A DNA stretch of 25,246 bases, taken from positions 1 through 25,246 of the forward strand of contig JBPCWZ010000011.1 of NCBI GenBank assembly GCA_051009015.1, given 5' to 3'. A program made the position numbers and the translations under genes. Origin of the DNA: JAHRAH01 sp051009015. GTDB taxonomy: Bacteria > Pseudomonadota > Gammaproteobacteria > Tethybacterales > Persebacteraceae. A model generated the notes under the pieces. The model saw only the letters and a list, made by a program, of their open reading frames with translations, was not told the DNA's origin and ran no database searches. Position 1 is the first letter of the stretch. Each line of letters starts with the position of its first letter. This document shows, in pieces, positions 21,708 through 25,246 of this stretch.

Positions 21708-23549
21708 TCAGCGCTCCGGAATGTCAAAGCGGACATTAAAGCGATCCGACAACTCTTCCAGATAACCGGCCCCCGCCAGGTTGCGCTCCGCCGGGTTTAT
21801 CAACTCGTCTATCAGCAAAAAATCCTCGTCTATCGGCGCGCTGTTGATGACTTCAACAATGCGGAAAATGCGAATCTCGCCGTCGCCCGGGATCATCGTG
21901 TAGGAGGGCAGCCCCGCCGACAAATCGGCATTAAAAACTTCGTCAATGTTTTGCAGTTGCCGCTGTTCTTCGGTGCTTAGCGTTTCTTCTTCCTCTTCGT
22001 CTATCAGGTTCAGCGTGTAAGGCGCGCTCCATTCCAATGCCGCCGGCAAATCGGGCGCGCCGCTTGTTTCGGTTTCGGCAAGCATATCGCGCACCTGCTC
22101 GCGGGCATTGAGAATCGCCTCTATGCTTTCTTGCACTTCGGCAAGCGGGCGGACGCTGCGCGGTTGATAATCCAGCGCGCGGACAAACAAAAAAGAATCG
22201 TCTTCCAGCGCAATGGCGCCGGTTTCGCCGTTTGATACTATCGCTTCGTCAAACGATTGGTCGCGCACCGCGCGGACGGCAAAAGGCGGCGGCACATCGC
22301 CGGCGCGGCGCAAAACGCCGGTAATGCGCCGCACCGTAGTATCCGCCAAAGCCGCAACCGACAACAGCGAGCCGACTTGACGATAAGCGACTTCGCGCAG
22401 TTTTTCGGCTTCATCGGCAAAAGCATCATAAGCGATATCGCGCCTTGCCCGGGTTTCCATCCGTCCGCGCACTTGTGCCAGAGGCAATGGCGGCGGCGAT
22501 ATGGAATCGTCCAATCGCAAAATGCTGAAACCGCCGTCAACTTCCACAGGTTCGCTCACGCCGCCGACCGGCAACTTCGCCAAAGCCGCATCCATCTCTT
22601 CGGGCAAATCGCCCGGCGCGACAAAGCCGAATGCGCCGCCGTTTGGCGCGGTGCCGGCATCGTCCGAATGCTCCTTTGCCAACCCGGCAAACGATTCGCC
22701 GTCCGCCGCCCTTGCCGCCAACGCTTCGGCTTTGGCATAGCCGTCTTCGCTTTCATCGGCGATATAAATGTGCGATACTTTTTGACGGCGGCGCTGAGCC
22801 AACTCCGCCCGGTAATCTTCATAAGCGGCGGCGATGTCATCGTCATTGACCGTCACCCGCGTTTTGGCAAAGGCGTCAAATGACACCGTCAGATATTCAA
22901 AATCGGCACGCTCGCGCAGCAGATAATCGCTCTGATTGGCATCATAATAGGCGCGGATGTCGTCGGCGGGAATGTTGTAAGAGGCAGTCACCGTAACAAT
23001 AGTTTCGTCAACAACCCGCTGCTGACGCCGAAAAGCCGCCAGCCGCTCGCGCACCGGGTTTAGCGGATAAGATTCAATCATCGCCAAAAGCGGCTCGCGC
23101 CCCAGAGAGCGGGCGACTTGCGCCTCAAAGCGGTAGCGGTCGGGGACATAATCGCTGTATATCTCAAACGAAAACACGCCATCGTCATCGTGGAATTCTT
23201 CATAATCGCGTATTTCGCGGGCGACAGCGGACGGCGGCGGGGCGATTTCTTTTTCGTCAACCGCGGCGCGCATAAGATATTCGGTTACCAACTGATCCCG
23301 CGCTTCGCGGGCAATAACGACGCCCAACTCGCGGCTGACTTCGCTGACGCCGTAGCGGCGGCGGTATTCTTCGGTCATCTGCCGGTAGGTATTCTCAAAC
23401 TCGGCGCGCGGAATGTCAAACGATTCCACCGAGCCGACCGAATCCTGCGCCAGCCCTTCCACCAGCGAGCCGCCGGCAAACATCAGCGGCAGGATGAAAA
23501 GAAGAATTACCGCCTTGCGAAAAAACGACTTGCGGACAAGTGCAAACAT
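21708..23549 (-). CDS. ppiD: Periplasmic folding chaperone PpiD (SurA-like, PpiC domain)
   Basis: 613 residues (E. coli 623). Inner-membrane-anchored chaperone at the Sec exit. A short basic N-terminus and one TM segment (about residues 12-31) are followed by a SurA_N-type helical region. One parvulin-type domain sits around residues 250-350 (QKVSHIYI ... GGAFGFVAPGDLPEEMDAALAKLPVGGVSEPVEVDGGFSILRL), then a C-terminal helical part. Like other PpiD proteins it may lack isomerase activity. Position next to hup matches the hup-ppiD order of many gammaproteobacteria. ATG 23549 has no strong ribosome site. It is read in the same direction as the tRNA 70 nt upstream, so it may be on the same transcript. 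Confidence 0.93.
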   Translation of the reverse strand: MFALVRKSFFRKAVILLFILPLMFAGGSLVEGLAQDSVGSVESFDIPRAEFENTYRQMTEEYRRRYGVSEVSRELGVVIAREARDQLVTEYLMRAAVDEKEIAPPPSAVAREIRDYEEFHDDDGVFSFEIYSDYVPDRYRFEAQVARSLGREPLLAMIESYPLNPVRERLAAFRRQQRVVDETIVTVTASYNIPADDIRAYYDANQSDYLLRERADFEYLTVSFDAFAKTRVTVNDDDIAAAYEDYRAELAQRRRQKVSHIYIADESEDGYAKAEALAARAADGESFAGLAKEHSDDAGTAPNGGAFGFVAPGDLPEEMDAALAKLPVGGVSEPVEVDGGFSILRLDDSISPPPLPLAQVRGRMETRARRDIAYDAFADEAEKLREVAYRQVGSLLSVAALADTTVRRITGVLRRAGDVPPPFAVRAVRDQSFDEAIVSNGETGAIALEDDSFLFVRALDYQPRSVRPLAEVQESIEAILNAREQVRDMLAETETSGAPDLPAALEWSAPYTLNLIDEEEEETLSTEEQRQLQNIDEVFNADLSAGLPSYTMIPGDGEIRIFRIVEVINSAPIDEDFLLIDELINPAERNLAGAGYLEELSDRFNVRFDIPER

Positions 23550-23619
23550 GGCGCAATGTCAAAAGGGCAAAGATGCGGCAAGGCGGGGCTTTGCAAAAAG
23601 GCGGAATGCTGCCACACGG

Positions 23620-23693
23620 CGGAATGGACGGGACTCGAACCCGCAACCACCGGCGTGACAGGCCGGTACTCTAACCAATTGAGCCACCACTCC
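23620..23693 (-). tRNA. tRNA-Asp (anticodon GUC)
   Basis: The minus strand folds as a standard cloverleaf: GGAGTGG/CCATTCC acceptor stem (one G-T pair), D arm TGGCTCAATTGGTTAGAGTA, anticodon stem CCGGC/GCCGG around CTGTCAC (anticodon GTC), T arm GCGGGTTCGAGTCCCGT, discriminator G. It is close to E. coli tRNA-Asp. CCA is not encoded (CCG follows). It lies between hup and ppiD. Confidence 0.97.
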
Positions 23694-23724
23694 GAAGCAG
23701 GATAACAACAGGTAAATACGAAAA

Positions 23725-23757
23725 CGCCGCCGCGCCCGAAAAAAGAGCGCGGCGGCG
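23725..23757 (-). terminator. Strong hairpin downstream of hup
   Basis: CGCCGCCGCGC (23725-23735) and GCGCGGCGGCG (23747-23757) form a perfect 11-bp stem. On the minus strand it follows the hup stop by about 26 nt and precedes TTTTCG. The T tract is short, so it may terminate partially and let some transcript reach the tRNA. Confidence 0.7.
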
Positions 23758-23783
23758 CATCGCAACCGCCAAGGGATGGCGGG

Positions 23784-24059
23784 TTATTTGTTGACCGCGT
23801 CTTTGAGAGTCGCGCCGGGCTTGAACTTCGGCGCGGTTTTCGCTTTGATCTTGATCTTCTCGCCGGTTTGCGGGTTGCGCCCTTCGCGGGCTTTGGTGCG
23901 CACGGTGGAGAAGGTGCCGAAGCCGACAATGACGACGGTCTTCTTCTTCTTCAGCGTCTTGGTGACAGCGGCGACAAAGGCGTCAAGCGCCCTGCCAGCA
24001 TCCGCCTTGCTCAACTCCGCCGCTTCGGCGACAGCATCGGTCAATTCTTTTTTATTCAT
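23784..24059 (-). CDS. hup: DNA-binding protein HU
   Basis: 91 residues. Nucleoid protein that bends DNA as a dimer. Family sequence throughout: MNKKELTDAVAEAAELSKADA, VVIVGFGTFSTVRTKAREGRNPQTGEKI with the DNA-intercalating arm around RNPQTG, and KFKPGATLKDAVN at the end. ATG 24059 has an AAAGGAA ribosome site. HU rather than IHF is favoured by the GRNPQTGEKIKI arm and the ppiD neighbour. Confidence 0.97.
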   Translation of the reverse strand: MNKKELTDAVAEAAELSKADAGRALDAFVAAVTKTLKKKKTVVIVGFGTFSTVRTKAREGRNPQTGEKIKIKAKTAPKFKPGATLKDAVNK

Positions 24060-24127
24060 CGGATTGTTCCTTTTGTGTTTGTGTCAATGAGCGTCTCGCG
24101 CCTCATGGCGAAAAACTAACAAGGCAG

Positions 24128-24133
24128 ATTATA
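24128..24133 (-). promoter_or_regulatory. -10 box of hup
   Basis: TATAAT about 68 nt before the hup ATG, giving a leader of about 61 nt. No clear -35. Confidence 0.5.
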
Positions 24134-24195
24134 CACAACATCCGCGCCATTGTTGCCATCTTAATGATATTTTTTTTGTTGCCGTTTTTTTTCGC

Positions 24196-24201
24196 TACAA
24201 T
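24196..24201 (+). promoter_or_regulatory. -10 box of tsaD
   Basis: TACAAT 14 nt before ATG 24216, so the leader would be about 7 nt and just contain GGAAG. The upstream stretch is T-rich without a clear -35. Confidence 0.4.
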
Positions 24202-24215
24202 TCGCCCCGGAAGCG

Positions 24216-25202
24216 ATGACGACTATTCTTGCGCTGGAAACCTCGTGCGACGAAACCGCCGCCGCCGTCTATGTGCGCGGGCGCGGCATTGTCGGCGAGC
24301 ATGTCCGCGGTCAAAGCGCCCGTCACAAGCCGTTTGGCGGCGTCGTGCCGGAACTGGCGGCGCGCGATCATCTGCGGGCGGTATTGCCGATGGTTGATGC
24401 ATTGATGAAACACACCGGCGCCAAACCATCGCACATTGCCTATACCGCCGGTCCCGGGCTTGCCGGCGCGCTTTTTGCCGGTGCGGCATTTGCTTGCGCT
24501 TTGGCATTTGCGCGCGGTTTGCCGCCGGTGGCGGTCAATCATCTGGAAGGGCATTTGTTGTCGCCGCTGCTTGCCGAGCCGCATTTGGCTTTTCCCTACA
24601 CGGCGCTGTTGATATCCGGCGGGCATACGCAGTTGTGGCGGGCGGCGGCGCCGCGAAAGTATCAACTTCTCGGCGCAACGATGGACGACTCGGCGGGCGA
24701 AGCGCTTGACAAAACGGCGCTATTGCTCGGCGCGGGCATCAACGGCGCGGATTTGGAGCGGCTGGCGACATTCGGCGATGCCCGCCGCTTCAAGTTGCCG
24801 TCTCCGGCGCAAAGGGATTTGCAATTCAGTTTCAGCGGCATCAAAACCGCCGCGCGCCGTTTGCGCCAAAAGCATCCGCAAAGCAATGCCGATATCGCGG
24901 CGGTAATGCAGTTTGCCGTTGCCGATGGTTTGGCAAAACAAGCGCGGCAGGCATTAATGCAAACCGGCGACAAAGTATTCGCCGCAGTCGGCGGCGTGGC
25001 GCAAAACCAAACCGTCAAAGCCGCGCTAAACAAAGCGGCGCAACAAAGCGGCGCAAGATGCATAACGCCGCATGCCCGTCATTGCGGCGACAATGCGGCG
25101 ATGATAGCCCTCGCCGCCGATACCATCATCAAAGAAAACCCGCCGCCCAAAGATTACGCCTTTCGCATAAACCCCAGATGGCAGCCGGGCGGGCGGTTGT
25201 AG
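24216..25202 (+). CDS. tsaD: tRNA N6-threonylcarbamoyladenosine transferase subunit TsaD
   Basis: 328 residues (E. coli 337). With TsaB and TsaE it transfers threonylcarbamoyl to A37 of ANN-decoding tRNAs. Motifs: ILALETSCDETAAA at the start, HKPFGGVVPELAARDH near 37, metal-binding His109 and His113 in NHLEGHLLSP, LLISGGHTQL, GATMDDSAGEALDK, FSFSGIKTA, GGVAQN, and CGDNAAMIA near the end. ATG 24216 fits the family start. Divergent from hup. Confidence 0.98.
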   Translation: MTTILALETSCDETAAAVYVRGRGIVGEHVRGQSARHKPFGGVVPELAARDHLRAVLPMVDALMKHTGAKPSHIAYTAGPGLAGALFAGAAFACALAFARGLPPVAVNHLEGHLLSPLLAEPHLAFPYTALLISGGHTQLWRAAAPRKYQLLGATMDDSAGEALDKTALLLGAGINGADLERLATFGDARRFKLPSPAQRDLQFSFSGIKTAARRLRQKHPQSNADIAAVMQFAVADGLAKQARQALMQTGDKVFAAVGGVAQNQTVKAALNKAAQQSGARCITPHARHCGDNAAMIALAADTIIKENPPPKDYAFRINPRWQPGGRL

Positions 25203-25246
25203 GCGGCGGTCAGTTAGAAAGGCGGGCGGCAAACGGAGACAAATCC
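25203..25246. other. Right-edge remainder, no feature recognised
   Basis: 44 bp after the tsaD stop. GGAGACAAATCC at the very end could be a ribosome site for a gene beyond the window, but no start codon is visible. Confidence 0.3.

Noticed and set aside
23540..23570. TTGACA just upstream of ppiD as a -35 box
   Set aside because: It is only about 10 nt before the ATG, so no -10 and start site fit before the coding region.

Overview
The window is bacterial and reads as a Pseudomonadota chromosome segment of gamma/beta type. The pointers are a single-chain PurL of about 1300 residues, an IscU-IscA-HscB-HscA cluster, the lepA-lepB-rnc order, the hup-ppiD neighbourhood (here split by tRNA-Asp), a groESL operon behind a perfect CIRCE operator, and scattered dRS3-like ATTCCC-N8-GGGAAT repeats. 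No species is assigned. Two ankyrin-repeat proteins are compatible with a host-associated lifestyle, but that is only inference.

Layout, left to right. A minus-strand secreted ankyrin gene runs off the left edge (1-753); its 5' end carries five tandem 7-nt repeats. The minus-strand operon selD-lepA-lepB-rnc-lptG (6257 down to 888) covers selenophosphate synthesis, translation elongation, signal peptide cleavage, dsRNA processing and LPS export. Upstream lies a DUF547 protein coupled to pyrF (7981 to 6447). An accessory stretch (8056-10489) holds a PD-(D/E)XK-like protein, a 65-residue membrane-tailed peptide, a nine-repeat cytoplasmic ankyrin protein and a 351-bp gene-free segment with 21/42-bp periodic repeats inside a perfect 16-bp inverted repeat. 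purL (minus) and a small exported or lipoprotein gene (plus) diverge at about 14.5 kb. groES-groEL (minus) follow. A two-TM protein (plus) converges on a LysE-family exporter (minus), which ends the iscU-iscA-hscB-hscA-lysE operon. Then come ppiD, tRNA-Asp(GUC) and hup (all minus), and tsaD (plus) at the right end.

Most of the window is housekeeping. The least ordinary features are: (1) a heptanucleotide repeat tract whose copy number decides whether the only upstream ATG is in frame with the secreted ankyrin ORF, here apparently OFF; (2) several genes whose -10 box lies 6-8 nt from the start codon, implying leaderless mRNAs; (3) an RNase III lacking the N-terminal helices and one expected metal-ligand aspartate; (4) a conserved terminator-hairpin repeat placed after three small accessory genes; (5) the repeat segment at 10.3-10.45 kb. 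I see no clear multi-gene novel system; the phase-variable ankyrin locus is the best candidate for new biology.
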